From: Cristatella mucedo
Lineage: Eukaryota; Bryozoa; Phylactolaemata; Cristatellidae
Length of the DNA stretch: 64,000 nucleotides
Assembly: GCA_009760855.2 (NCBI GenBank)
Contig: WPIO01000170.1
Coordinates: 485,501 to 549,500, forward strand
Reading direction: 5' to 3'
Positions 46,730 to 58,358 of the stretch are shown piece after piece (positions within the stretch are counted from its first letter, which is position 1; each line of letters opens with the position of its first letter). The translations under genes and the position numbers were made by a program. Under the pieces are notes generated by a model that was not told where the DNA came from, did not search any database, and saw nothing but the letters and a program-made list of their open reading frames with translations.

Positions 46730-47480
46730 CGAGTAAATATACACTCAAAGCCTTTCTCCTGCTGATCGGTTTTGAAATCAACTTGCTTCTCTTGCCTCTG
46801 ATTGCTTGGTTCCATCGCTGCCCGTCTCCTGATTTGTCTCCTAATCTTCTTCTGTATGCTAACCCTATTGGGATGTCCTTCTACTCTCTTGGGACGGCTC
46901 ACCTATCTGAATTACTTCTTAGTCAGGCCTTCCGTAGCAGCACCTTCTGTTCCTACTCTTGTCGGTTGGTTGTGCCTCTGACGAACTTCAAATCTCTTGG
47001 AGGTCGTGGTCTCAGCTACTATGCTTGCCAAATCTTGAACTCACAACCGAATGGCTTGATGCCATACCCTAATTCCAACCTTTCAAAAAGAAGCTAAAAC
47101 CTACGTGGTAAAGGTTAGCTGATTCTGATAGCAGCAGAAGAGCCTTAATGGCTATCGGCATACCTTTCAGTGGGCAGTGAAGGATCGCCCACTGCAGGGC
47201 TCAAACCCCGACGTAGCTTTCTTCATTAGGTGAAACAAAGCATCTACCCTTGTACAAGCCACGTGAAACGGTTTACCCTTGAGCTAGCACCCAGTTGCAT
47301 GCAGCCTTTGCTCTGTCCGGGTGAATTTTCATTATGTGGCAGTTTGGTCTGAAATTGTGAATGTCATGATTATGCAATTAAGGTGTTTCTTTACAGCCTA
47401 GGTCAAGTGACTTGAAAGAGCTACTTGTAAGAGATTTGGTTCTTCCGAACGACTGTATTTTTGCTTAATTATTATTATCC
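46730..47480 (+). mobile_element. Diverged L2-like LINE 3' fragment with SINE2 inside
   Basis: The frame 46723-47097 retains GTAHLSELLLSQAFRSSTF and VPLTNFKSLGGRGLSYYA, diverged RT C-terminal motifs. A reversed SINE2 lies at about 47108-47235. A tail-like GATTTGGTTCTTCCGAACG and ATTATTATT close the element near 47480. Confidence 0.7.
47108..47235 (-). mobile_element. SINE2 copy (reverse)
   Basis: GCAGAAGAGCCTTAATGGCT and GGATCGCCCACTGCAGGGC followed by a degenerate box B (TCAAACCCCGACG). Confidence 0.75.
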
Positions 47481-47689
47481 GTACATTCAACCGGTTATTA
47501 CATGTTTGATTGTGCTAGTATACTATGCTAATAGCTGGGCTCCCCATTAAACTATAAAGACTGTAAAGCACACGATTTTTATATGGTACTCTTAACGCCT
47601 AAGCTGCATCCTTTACATGTACAGTAGCCAACAGACTCTATTCCATGCAGCAGAGAGAAGGTGAGAAAAAAGCATCTCACTTTCTGTTA

Positions 47690-48130
47690 ATGCACTCCTG
47701 GTTACTGCTGAAGTCCCAGTTCTCTTCTTAAAACAGCATTTGTCAGGATACTTATTAAAAAGCCTGCCCTAGATCATGAACTACAGTGAGTATTGTCTAG
47801 CCTTCCTCCTGCCAATCTTACCCCAGCCACTTGTTCCAATGTTGGACCAACAGCTAAACGATTACAGCAGTTCATCAGGTCTTTTTTCCAGCAATTTTCA
47901 ATGAGAACGTTGAGCTAATCATTCCGAAAAACTGCCTGCAAAGAGATTAAAATGATGTTTCGAAAAATGGTGATCAGGTCAGTGCATCTCGGCTTGTTCT
48001 CCTAGATCTCTCAACAGCATTTTGTTGTTGACCCATCAGATTCTACTTGTGTGCCTGTGGATATGCCCAGGTATCACCAGTGCCTTGCTGAATCCAGTTA
48101 TGTCACACCTCGGTGAGGGATGTTAGGGTG
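47690..48130 (+). mobile_element. Very degenerate LINE RT fragment
   Basis: CTAGATCTCTCAACAGCATT and the GGATATGCCCAGGTATCACC segment are faint echoes of LDLSxAFDxID and the GITGTALQW region. Confidence 0.45.
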
Positions 48131-48431
48131 CAGATGTCAATGGCCGTCGGTGATCCGGGAAACCTTAGCTTTCTTTGTATACCAATGGCTCTGAGCTTTA
48201 CTTATCCTTGACCCTTCTAAAGCTGTGTCTATAGTGGCAAACGTTTGCAGTCGAGACACACGAGAACTTGAGGCTATGTCTTCAGTTTTGACTAGCAAGG
48301 GGCTTGGGGACCAATTACTGACAGAAAGGATGTGAGTCACGGGCCTCGTTTTAAGAAATTTTGCGGGTGGTCTACTTCTTGGCAATAGATCGGAGACTTC
48401 TGAGCCAGCCGACCAATCAGGAACAACAACA

Positions 48432-48944
48432 ATAATAATTATAACGCACTTGCACTCGCAAGCGCCCTCAGAGAACTCAATCTCTTCCTAGGCGTCTTAC
48501 ATTTGCTGCAGAGGGAAACGCGATTGAATCGTGAGTAATATCATGCTTGATAAACAACATGAACAACGTGGTTAGGGGAGACATGCACAGGGTAAGCATG
48601 CAAACGTGGTTAGTGGCAGCATGCACAGTGTCAGCACGAATAAGCACATGAAGGACGAATCACAGGGACCCACTAAATGCTGTCCTAAATAGGTGTGTTT
48701 TTAGGTTCCTTTTAAATGTGGTCAAGTCAGAGGATGTTGTTACGCAAGTCGGGAGGGAGTTCCAGGCTTTGGGAGCATACGAACTAAACGCACGGTCTCC
48801 AAAGGATTTGAGGTTTGTATGAGGTATTGGTAAACTGTGATATTCCGAAAAGCAGGTGGTACGATGCTTGGCCTGGTGGGGGAGTAGATCTGAGAGATAG
48901 GCTGGAGCCAAAGAATGAAGTGACGTAAAAGTGAGCGACAAAAC
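48432..48944 (-). mobile_element. L2A LINE, 3' fragment (reverse)
   Basis: From the tail (AAGCGCCCTCAGAGAACTC) to GTGAGCGACAAAAC. The reverse frame holds NLKSFGDRAFSSYAPKAW and NLKTHLFRTAFSGSL. Confidence 0.92.
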
Positions 48945-49269
48945 AAACCCCAAAAGCAACATGGATGTCCCCTCCACAGACGCATTTAATTGGGAAACCA
49001 GTCTGTGGGAGAGCAAGTTCTACGTCCTTTTTTTGTAAGATAGTGCACTACTTTTCTTGCAGCAACAAGTAGCAGCTCCTTTGGTTAGGCCAAAGCAGAT
49101 ACATTTATAGCCACTGTTCTATTTTCATTAGCCACCCAACAAGAAATTTCACAACCTTCACACTTCCGAGATCTCTCTTGTTGCCAGGTGACTCCGAATG
49201 TTTTTCAGTGCAGGCTAAGCTTAAACCTTGTTCGGAGCATCCTCACTTAATTACTTTCCCCGTTTAAGC

Positions 49270-51080
49270 TGGCCCAAATGTTTGCAGTGCTACATTGCTG
49301 AAAGTAGGCTGACTTGATTGAGGAGGTGATGGGGTCATCTTATGTAAGGTCGCTTTCGAACAGCACCGGGATTTCGTGCATATCCTACAGAAGATACGCT
49401 GGAAGAGCCATTTTGAGCATTAGCCTTCCTAATTTCTCAGTGACATTATGTTTGCCCATAATTAGTAAACTAATTTCCTTTAGTTAAAATTGAGCATGTT
49501 TGCTTCCATCCAAGTGCTGATGTCAGCGCTACATGCAGCAAGGGAGATGAGGGAGTTTGACGTGCTCGAAAGCTGGAAGGGATCAAAGCATAGGTGCAAT
49601 CGTCTGTCATCGGCGTAGAAGCACAAGCCTATTTTCTGCATATTGATAACATTGGCTAGAGGGAGAGCATAAGTTGTGAAAAGAAGTGGACCATACAGAG
49701 AGCCTTGGGGTACACCATTCTTAAGTTGGTCCTCGTATGATTGTTGCTCTCTGATATAAATGCTCTGGCGTCTTCCACTGAGGTAGGACCTAAACCACAG
49801 CAGAGCAGTGCCAGTGATGCTGAAGCAAGAGGAGAGGTGCTCGAGAAGAACTTAGCAATCATTAGTATCAAACGCTACCGAAAGATCAAGCAAAAGAAGG
49901 AGAGATACTTACCTAAGCCTGCATACCTGCAGTTCTTAAACTCCCGAAGCGCTGATGAGATTTGACCACCAGCTAGCACTGAGTAGAAACGATCAGACAA
50001 TTAGGATTTGAGCTATGCCAGCTTACCACACCGGTCTTTATTCCTAATCGCTTACTTAGGATACTGTGATCAATATGACCGAATGTTGCAAAGTAGTTAA
50101 AACGTGATCAGATCAGTGACATTCCTATCATGTTTGTCACTTAAATTGATGTCGATCGCATAGAGGAAATCAGTTTCAGTTTAATGGTGTTGCTATATCC
50201 TGACTGGAGTTTTTCTGATTAATTATTCTTGTCAATGTACTTCACTAGCTGCTTAGCGACAATCTAACTGAGACTCGTGGACAAATAAGGAAGCAGAAGG
50301 GTGACTATGCGGTTGATTGCTAATATCTCACAATCCAAAGCAGACTTTTTAGCATTGATCGAACGTTGGCCGATTTGAACGGCTTGGACCTTGTGCAGTG
50401 AACCTTTAAAAACCTGAGTTGTGCCTATGTTAGTTTGTCGACCTGTAAAGACCAAAGAGAGTTTATCATTGTGTCTTCAGGAAATCTTGTTAATGGCCTT
50501 GATTATGTCATTTAATCAAGGGAATCCTTTTGAAAATTTCACTGGGCCTCGAAGAGGTCATTATGTGGTCCAAATTGTCTGCCCGGTATAATATCTCAAC
50601 TTTCTTTATGTGGCGTTTGAGGTAGCATGCCGTTTTTTATGCTGGAATGAGATCAGCGAAGTCGACAGGTGTGTTGGCCTGTGTTTGCACTTGTTTCAAA
50701 TAATGCAGGTCTGAGGGCTTTTTGAAAAGGCGAGAGTTTAGGCCGATTTGCTGCACTCATGTTTAGAGATGATAAATGAGTTGCTTCATGAGCTTTGCAC
50801 TCATTTAGTACTGCATCCGATCCCAATAAGATCACACAAATCTACGAGAGTGCCAGCACTCCTTGCTTCAGGTGCCCTAAATAGTGACCTTTGCATTATT
50901 GACCTTGCGAATGTTCAGTCAGGCTTCATGCTCTAAGAGAGCAGAAACTGGAGGTAAGTCGATTCTGCTGCCTCATAAGGCACTACAACGTTAATTGCTA
51001 ACATCCCACTTGCAACTGGCTGAGAAGAACTACCTTCTAAGGGAATCAAATACATCAAATAGGTTGTTAAGTGCGAGTAT
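49270..51080 (-). mobile_element. Old LINE remnants (reverse)
   Basis: 49290-49975 corresponds to a diverged L2A RT in reverse (TTTGCCCATAATTAGTAAAC; GTAGGACCTAAACCACAGC). 49980-50650 continues with a different, L2B-like RT in reverse (TATCCTGACTGGAGTTTTT). No frame is open. Confidence 0.6.
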
Positions 51081-51242
51081 ATTGCTGCTGAGCTAAGACC
51101 CGGGGAACCTATCGATTGCTTCATATTTGATGTTGAATTTTCTCGCTACTGAGCTCTTTATTCGCTGTATTTCTTATTAAGTCAAAATGTGGCGCCCTTG
51201 CTCCCAAGCTTTTGCCGGGCTCCTGGTAGCGCAAGGGTTGCA

Positions 51243-51245
<3 letters not shown>

Positions 51246-51292
<47 letters not shown>

Positions 51293-51320
51293 GTGCGCGT
51301 GCGTGCGCGCATGCGTGTGT
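51246..51320. repeat. (TG)n microsatellite, imperfect at its end
   Basis: A pure TG run of about 41 bases to 51286, followed by TGCG/TGTG units. It lies in NSF intron 12. Confidence 0.95.
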
Positions 51321-51540
51321 GTCAGTCATTGAGCCTCAAGGTGAGGATTACTTATACTAGTAGTGCCCAGCCGTGTCTAGCAGTGTCCAGTTCAAGAGGC
51401 TGGCGGCTCATCGACGTGCTTCGTGTAGCATTCTCTGCTTTCAGCCGTTTGATTGTGCACCCACCTAAAGCGACTTGTTAAAGCTGTACTTTCCAAGGGT
51501 AACTTCAATTTGCACTGTCTGAAGTTGTTCTTTTTTGTAG

Positions 51541-51804
51541 GCATGACGAACCGGAAGGATCTGATTGACGAGGCATTGCTTAGACCCGGCCGTCTCGAAG
51601 TGCAACTTGAGATCGGTTTGCCCGACGAAAAAGGACGAGGTCAGATTCTCAACATCCACATGGCACAGGCGCAGGAAGAGCAAAAGGGTCGCAGGAGACG
51701 TTAAGATTGAGGAACTGGCGGCCCAGACAAAGAACTTCAGTGGGGCTGAACTGGCTGGACTCGTGCGCTGCGCTGCAGCCAACGCAATGAACCGCCTAAT
51801 CAAG
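51541..51804 (+). CDS. NSF: NSF exon 13: D1 second region of homology and lid, with a one-base frameshift
   Basis: The exon opens with the [20 protein letters not shown] segment (arginine-finger region) and GLPDEKGR, then reaches a TAA at 51702 in that frame. From about 51689 the next frame resumes a perfect NSF match: [20 protein letters not shown] and the [15 protein letters not shown] lid helix. The exon length is one base more than the phases of its neighbours allow (264 rather than 263). The run AAAAGGG at 51682-51688 is the likely site, since one base fewer there restores both frame and family length. Splice sites are intact (TTTTTTGTAG in, ATCAAG|GTTCGA out). It may be a sequencing or assembly error or a real null mutation. 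Confidence 0.93.
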
Positions 51805-51924
51805 GTTCGATTAGACTCATGACAAGTCTCCCTTTTCTCATCCTTATAGGTATCACTTGTAGTAAAGATGATTATATGTGGTTGTGCCCATGCACAAATG
51901 TTGAAGTGGGCATTCATCACCCGT

Positions 51925-53108
51925 CTGAAATATGGGGTACCTCAGGGCTCCGTGCTAGGTCTGGTTCTTTTCACGGTTTATACTCTCCCTCTTGCTGATG
52001 TTATTGCCAAGCACAATATAGGCTTTCACTTCTATGCGGATGACACTCAGCTGTACCTTTGCTTTGATCCCTCCCAGCCTTCGAGCACCTCGAGTTCTCT
52101 TAACTCTCTTGCTGCATGCATTGATGACATCTGCACATGGAGGACAGCAAACTGTCTTACATTGAGTGATGATAAAAACAAACTTACTAGTTATGGGCAA
52201 ACCAAGTGTGATTCAGCAATCAAAAAGGCTAATGCTCAAAATTGGTTCTGCCAGCATATCTCCTGTTGAATCAGCACGAAATCTACGTGTCATGTTCAAG
52301 AGAGACGTTTCGTTAGACGACCACATCAGCTCCACAATCAAGTTTGCCTACTGTCAGCAACATGACATTGCTAAAATTCGGGTTTATTTAGATAAGGACA
52401 CACCATCTAAGTTGGTCCATGCATATGTGACATCCCGTCTTTGCTTCTGTGACTCACGGCTTGCTGGCTTACCGGCATGTGCAGTCAGGTGCTTACAGCT
52501 GGTGCAAAACTCTGCAGCTAGGCTTGTCTGTCGTGAGCGGCGCTGTTGCCTCATCACACTACTTCTCGCCGACTGGCACTGGCTAACAATCAAGCAACGG
52601 ATCGACTTCGGGGTTTTTTCACTCACTTTTAGATCCCTACATTCTTTGGCTCCAGCCTACCTATCAGATCTACTGCCTCACCAGGCCAAGCATCGTACCA
52701 CCTGCTTTTCGGAATTCAATTGTTTGCCTATATTTTGTACAAACCTCAAATCGCCTTTAGTTCGTATGGTCCTAAAGCCTGGAGCTCACTCTCGACCTGA
52801 ATATGACATCTCCTGACTTGTCTACATTTAAAAAGAAATGCATCTATTTATAACAGTATTTAGTGGGTCTCTGTGATCTGTTCTTTATTTGCTTATGCAT
52901 GCTGACACTGTTGCATGCTGCCACTAACCGCATTTGGATGCTGACCGTGTGCATGTCACCCCTAACCATGTTATTCTTGTTGTTTATCGAGCATGCTACC
53001 AGTAACCATCCGATCGTGTTTCCTTTGCAGCAAATGTAAAGGACCTTGAAAGGGATGAGTTCTCTGAGGGCGCTCTATCAAGTGTGTTGATATTTTTATC
53101 GTTATTAT
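51925..53108 (+). mobile_element. L2A LINE, 5'-truncated copy
   Basis: Begins at CTGAAATATGGGGTACCTC (KYGVPQGSVLGLVLF), 120 bases after the NSF exon 13 donor. It keeps [13 protein letters not shown] and the C-terminal RT region in two frames (51868-52269 and 52166-52816), then the 3' UTR and stem-loop. Confidence 0.92.
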
Positions 53109-53354
53109 TAGTCTTTCTTGGCTCTATTTTTCATGTGATGTATCTCACAGTGAATAGCATTGTCATTTTCACCTCCTGCTTCAGTTCTCGCTTCACTGCT
53201 TTGCCAACTACTAACTCTTGCTTATCCAATTGGTAAGCTTATAAAAAAGAAAGAGTACATGCCTTGCTAAACTTGTGGCACTTCCTATCGAAATAGCACC
53301 GAGAGTGTGATACTGTTTGGCAGCCACTGCTTAGTAATTCCAGTGGTAGTAATA

Positions 53355-55850
53355 ATAGTAACAGTTCGTTTGTATAGCACTTCTCTGTGCAGGCGCTTTA
53401 CAACCCACTGTAAGAGAATCAATACGTGAGGAATAGTGAGATGTAAGGTATCTAGTGTGCAAAAGCAAACAAGTATCATGCTTAGCCCAGCCTGCTAATG
53501 CAAACATTGAGACATTCGGGGTCACCGGTTTGTTTGACTTGTGTCTAGTAACATGCACTGAAGGTGCGCACACCAAAAAAACCACAACGAAGAAAAAGAC
53601 AAGGCCACTGGGTGGAAAGAGAAGCTGCCTGTAACCGATTCATCCTCCAAGTCTCAGCTTAAGATGCACCAGTCTCAGTCAGCTTTGGTTTCCCCCTTCC
53701 TAGTGACCTTGTCTTTCTCTTTTTCTTTATTCTGCAAGTCACAGCTAAATATGCAGTCTTTGCAGGTCATGACCTTAGCCGGAAGTGAGTTCCAGACTTT
53801 TGGTAAATACGAGCTGAAGGTTGGTTGCCAAAAGATTTCGATTTAGTGCGCAGAGCGGCGAGGTGGCTAGGGCTGTGGGTCAAGTGGTGCGAAAGCACAC
53901 TGGATGAGCAAGGATGTCGGATTCGTAGGCTAGTGCTAGCGAGTGAAGGACTATAAGCCGGACTGAGGATCTTAAAATAGTTCTCTGATATTGACTCAGT
54001 GATGCCAATAAGGGTGTGTGTTGTTTGGCACTATACCGTAGATGACAGACGAGACGAGCCACAGTGTTTTGCACCAGTTGCAGGCGATTATCGGCATAGG
54101 CCATGAGTCCTGAACAAGAGGAAATGCAATGATCTAGATAAGTTGTCACAAACCAGTGAGCTCGTTTTACTGTTGCTGTAGTCTTAACCTAAGCTGGCCC
54201 TTACTTGGCAATGTTCCATAACTGAAAATAGGCCGTCTTGACGCTAAAAGAAAAGTGCTCATCTAATTACAAGTCGTTTTGGAACAGTATATCTCCTTTA
54301 AGAGATGCTAGCTTAGCTCATCTTCAGGGCAAGGTCGTCTAATATTCTTGTGACACCAGAGTTTCACATGACTATCAGCAGAATCTTATTTAATGAAGTA
54401 TGAAGGGGAGTTCTCGATAGCGCACTCAAAGCCTAAGCGGCTTTCGATATGCGTGCGGTAGCCAACAGACTTAAACAAAGAGAAAGTTAGAAGCATAGCT
54501 GAGTCGGAAGAGCTGTTGAGGTGGTGAGTAGCACGGAAGTAGCAGCTGAGGACTGCTGGAAAGGATATACCACAGTCAGGAGAGGAAATGTAGTTGCATA
54601 AGAATTATGGCAGTTTAGCTGAAGGAAGTGAGTAGCCATCTAAGCATGAAGGTCGTCGATGCAGCCGCTAAGAGAATCGAGTGAGGAGCAAGGCTGAAGA
54701 GAAGGTCTATGGATAGGTAGAGCTGGGTTTCATCGATGCAGAAATGCAAGCCAGACTTATGTTTGGCGATGAAATCGGCCAGAGGAGAGTACCGATAGTG
54801 AAATAAAGGGATCCAAGGCCAAACCTTGAGGTGGCCTGTAGTTTAAAGACTCCTTAGATGACCCACAGCCGTTCGTACTTACACTTTGACGTCTCTCATT
54901 GGTGTAGGGCCTAACTTAGTTTAGCACTGTGCCAGGAATACCAAGGAGCAAATATGAAGAGGATCTCTAGATGGATCTGGCTGTCAATTGTGTCAAATAG
55001 CTAATAGATAAATACAGGAGTATTAGTAGAGAGGCCCTACCCTGAACAGCTTTGCTAATAATGGTCATTAATCTTCGGAATGGTTTGATCTCAATCCCAT
55101 CATCGAAAAATCATTGGAACTTGCTATCAAGATCTGAGGTGTTAATGTAATCGATTAGTTGGTGGGCCACCACACGTTCAAGTGTCTTGGATAATGGTGG
55201 CAGATGGGAGACTGGATGAAACTTATATAAATCTTATGGTCGAGGTTAGGCTTTTTTAATGAGTGGCCTGGCAATATCCGTTTTTATGGGGAAGTGCCTT
55301 AATGGGTAGCTGGGGACAGATTGACAATACATTGTATTGCAGGCAGCAACAGGTCTATGCACCTCATAGGGATAATGTTTGGCATAGGATGTAGTGGACT
55401 AGTCATCTTCTTAGTCTGGGAGACAAGTTTAGCTATGATTTAATTAGAGACAGGCATGAGAGAGGTGAGAGAAGGAAAGCAGGGCACATGGTGATGGTTT
55501 GCAGTGGCGCAGCTGGAGCACAGCTGGAGTCCGTAATCTGTTCTATCTTGTCTACCAAGAATTTGGAGAAATGCTCAGCTGAGCCGCCATTGGAACCGCT
55601 GACCGGTATGCTTCTTTGGGAGCGGTTAAGACAGTGGTGGAACATGACATGGAAATTGGTGAGTTAGGTATCCGTGATTCGTCTAGTTCTCTATAAAATT
55701 TGGACTTGGCCTTAGCTGAAATGTATTGATTCGACCTATAGTGATCTTCAAATGCCAAACGGTCCCGACTGTTTCTTGCCCTTAGCAAGTATGTTTTGTT
55801 TCTTGCTTGTTTTATGACAGCCGCAAACCGAGGACTGTCTGGGCTGAGAC
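53355..55850 (-). mobile_element. Degenerate L2-like LINE of a third type (reverse), with L2B insert
   Basis: The tail (GCAGGCGCTTTACAACCCAC near 53390) is followed in reverse by RT C-terminal words (TGCACCAGTTGCAGGCGATT), the RT, and a linker frame (55552-55788) with AKAKSKFYRELDESRI, typical of the stretch before the RT. Sequence differs clearly from L2A and L2B. The L2B piece 54407-54615 interrupts it. Confidence 0.7.
54407..54615 (-). mobile_element. L2B LINE 3' fragment (reverse) inside the older LINE
   Basis: AGCGCACTCAAAGCCTAAGC, AGCCAACAGACTT and GTAGCACGGAAGTAGCAGC are L2B 3' UTR words in reverse. Confidence 0.8.
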
Positions 55851-56117
55851 TGATCTATCGCTTCAGGAGCATGGCAGTTAATAAGTGACGTTTTGTGTGG
55901 TACTGCCCTGGATTGGTTGGTTGATTATTTAGAATAGCATGTATCTGCAATGCGTACAGCTTTGACTTGTAACATTTTTGTGTTATACCTGAGGTGCGAG
56001 TGTGAGTTGCTGTTATTGATTTTTTGACGTGTACTATATGCTAGGGTGCTTGCACACGATTCCTGTAGATTGACGTTTTTCTCGTGCCTAAGGCTAGGTT
56101 TTCTTTCTTGTGAGCAG

Positions 56118-56210
56118 GGCTCGAGCAAAATAGAAATCGATCCCGATGCACGGAAAAAGCTGTGCATCTCGAACGACGACTTTTCACAGGCCCTGAAAGA
56201 AGTCAAGCCG
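56118..56210 (+). CDS. NSF: NSF exon 14: D1-D2 junction
   Basis: Thirty-one codons in phase 0, from GTGAGCAG to AAGCCG|GTAGGT. The translation includes KIEIDPDARKKL and DDFSQALKEVKP, matching KVEVDxEKAxxL...GDFLxxLxxDIKP of the family at the end of the D1 lid. Confidence 0.93.
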
Positions 56211-56281
56211 GTAGGTTGTTTCCTCTGCATCAGTGTTTAGTAAATAGCTTGGGCCGCCTCTTCTGAGAAATTTCGTATTAG

Positions 56282-56395
56282 CCCCTGTCACGGGTAAGGC
56301 GAGCCTGCGCGTAACGAATCAGGTCTTGGGTTCGAGTCCTGCAAGTGGTGGTGATAGCTATTAAGGTTCTTCTGCTGCTATGAGTACGTCCTCTT
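56282..56395 (+). mobile_element. SINE2 copy between NSF exons 14 and 15
   Basis: Box B-like GGTCTTGGGTTCGAGTCCTG, then GTGGTGATAGCTATTAAGGT and TCTTCTGCTGCTATG. It nearly fills the 270-base intron 14. Box A is degenerate. Confidence 0.75.
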
Positions 56396-56480
56396 TTGTG
56401 GGAGACCAGCATCTGCCACGTATTAATAAATGTCAGGCTTGCTTGTACATGCAATCTGTTAAAGGCAAGATTAATTACAG

Positions 56481-56637
56481 AGTTTTGGCGCTTCTGAAGA
56501 GACGCTTGATGCATTCATTGCAAACGGAATATATAACTGGGGCAAACCCGTCCAGAAAGTGCTAATGGAGGGTGAGCTTTTGCTTTCACAAGCTAAGAAC
56601 AGCAGTCGCACACCTCTCGTCGCTGTACTATTTGAAG
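56481..56637 (+). CDS. NSF: NSF exon 15: start of D2
   Basis: The exon starts after TTAATTACAG and ends TTTGAAG|GTAAGT in phase 1. It encodes SFGASEETLDAFIANGIYNW, then VQKVLMEGELLLSQAKNSSR and TPLVAVLFE, matching the start of the second ATPase domain (D2), which holds the hexamer together. Confidence 0.95.
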
Positions 56638-57017
56638 GTAAGTGTTCTTCTGCCCGGTGCTGTCTGTGGCATGCTAGATCAGCATGTACCAGCCACGCTG
56701 CACTCAGCCTTGATTGTCCCTGTAAGCTTGGCAATACTGCATTCAGTTAAGTTGACGATTTCTACCCTGTGTGCTAGGTTTTGTAATGCAATGTCCACAT
56801 GGCTCGATCCTGGGGCCAGATATTGCCTACTGATGCTGAGCTAGCTCGAAAAATCTTCTCACCCTGGGGATCAATATAGAACCTGGAATATATCAGCATT
56901 TTATCGACTTCTTTGTCACTAAAGTATGGCTGCTCTTACCGAATGTTGTTTAGTCTTTATTGTTGGTCATACAGTCTTGCCGAGAACTTTTTTCAGTAAT
57001 GCTATGTTTATTTAATT

Positions 57018-57223
57018 ATTTGTTGAGCTCCCTAAGAGAACTAAATCTCTTTCTAGGCGCTTCATATTTTCTGGAAAGAAAGCATGTCAGTTGGTTAGTG
57101 ATACCCCACAGTGTCAGCATGCATAAGCGCATGAAGGAATATTCATATAGGTTGAGAAAATGTTGTAAGAAACGGCCGGGTTTTAGCTTTTGTTAAATAT
57201 CATCAAGGCAGGAGGTGTCGTAA
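57018..57223 (-). mobile_element. Diverged L2A 3' fragment (reverse)
   Basis: CCCTAAGAGAACTAAATCTC and CAGTGTCAGCATGCATAAGC are reverse L2A 3' UTR, diverged from the next copy. Confidence 0.75.
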
Positions 57224-57762
57224 AAATAATAATAATAATAATAATGCACTTGATAAAGCGCCCTCAGAGAACTCAATCTCCTTCTGAGTGCTTTACATTT
57301 GCTGCAAAGTGAAACTCGATTGAGTGGTGAGTATATCATGCTTGATAAACAAAATGAATAGAATGGTTAGGGGTGACATGCACAGCATCAGCATGCAAGT
57401 GTGGTTTCTGGCACCATGTACAGTGTCAGTGCCAGCACGCATAAGCTCATAATGGACGAATGGAATATACTGGACGAATCACAGGGACCCACTAAATGCT
57501 GTCCTAAATAGGTGTGTTTTTAAGTTCTTTTTAAATGTGGTCAAGTCAGAGTATGTTCTGACGCAAGTCGGGAGTAAGTTCCCGGCTTTGGAGCGTACGA
57601 GCTAAATACACGGTCTCCAAAGGATTTGAGGTTTGTACGAGGTATTGGTAGACTGTTGGATTCCGAAAAGCGGGGGTTCGATGCTTGGCCTGGTGGGGGA
57701 GTAGAACTGAGAGATAGGCTGGAGCCAAAGAATGAGTTGACCTAAAAGTGAGCGACAAAACC
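57224..57762 (-). mobile_element. L2A LINE, 3' fragment (reverse)
   Basis: Reversed (ATT)n at 57224-57244, stem-loop, 3' UTR and RT C-terminus, ending at GTGAGCGACAAAACCTCGAG. Confidence 0.92.
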
Positions 57763-57764
57763 TC

Positions 57765-58085
57765 GAGTTTCTCGCGTTGGGACCATGCAAACTAAAGGCT
57801 ATGTCTCCGGAGGATTGAGATTGCTTCGAGGCACAGCTAAGCGATTTTAGTCGGAAAAGCAGGTGGTACGATATTGAGCCTGGTGGGAGAGTAGTTATGA
57901 TAGCTAGGCTGGAACCAGAGAATGAAGAAACCTAAAAGTGACAGATCCTTGAAGTCGACACACTGCTTGATTTCGAGCTAGTGCAGGTCGGCGAGAAATG
58001 GTGTGATGTAGCTACTGCGCCGCTCACGACAGACAAGCCAGGCTGCAGAGTTTTGCACCAACTGTAAGTGCCTGATTGCAGCACC
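57765..58085 (-). mobile_element. L2A-like RT C-terminal fragment (reverse), diverged
   Basis: AGGCACAGCTAAGCGATTTT, TGCAGGTCGGCGAGAAATGG and GCAGAGTTTTGCACCAACTG match the L2A RT C-terminus in reverse. It ends 139 bases upstream of NSF exon 16. Confidence 0.8.
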
Positions 58086-58224
58086 TCTACTGATTTTGTG
58101 GAGATTACTGACCGGTTCGGTCAACCGACTGAGCCGATTTAGTCACCAAGTCATTAATTTAATCGATTATGTTTGTGTGGATAAAAATGCTAATGCTCTA
58201 AAGCTGTAATGTATCTTCTAATAG

Positions 58225-58358
58225 GGCCTCCGGGCTGTGGAAAGACTGCCCTGGCTGCTGAGATCGCGAAGAAATCGGAGTTTCCTTTCCTGCGAGTGTG
58301 CAGCCCTGAAAGATTTGTCGGCTATCACGAGTCGGCCAAATGCCAAGCAATCAAGATG
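58225..58358 (+). CDS. NSF: NSF exon 16: D2 Walker A
   Basis: With the last base of exon 15 this exon gives the D2 P-loop GPPGCGKT, then ALAAEIAKKSEFPFLRVCSP and the ESAKCQAIKM segment. It ends at ATG|GTAAGA in phase 0. Vertebrate NSF has GPPHSGKT here as I recall, so the loop differs at two positions. It is the last NSF exon I can find; D2 Walker B and the C-terminus are not seen before 64000. Confidence 0.95.

Noticed and set aside
51689-51696. A micro-intron explaining the exon 13 frame change
   Set aside because: The only GT...AG here would be 7 bases long, too short for splicing; a larger choice would remove conserved residues.
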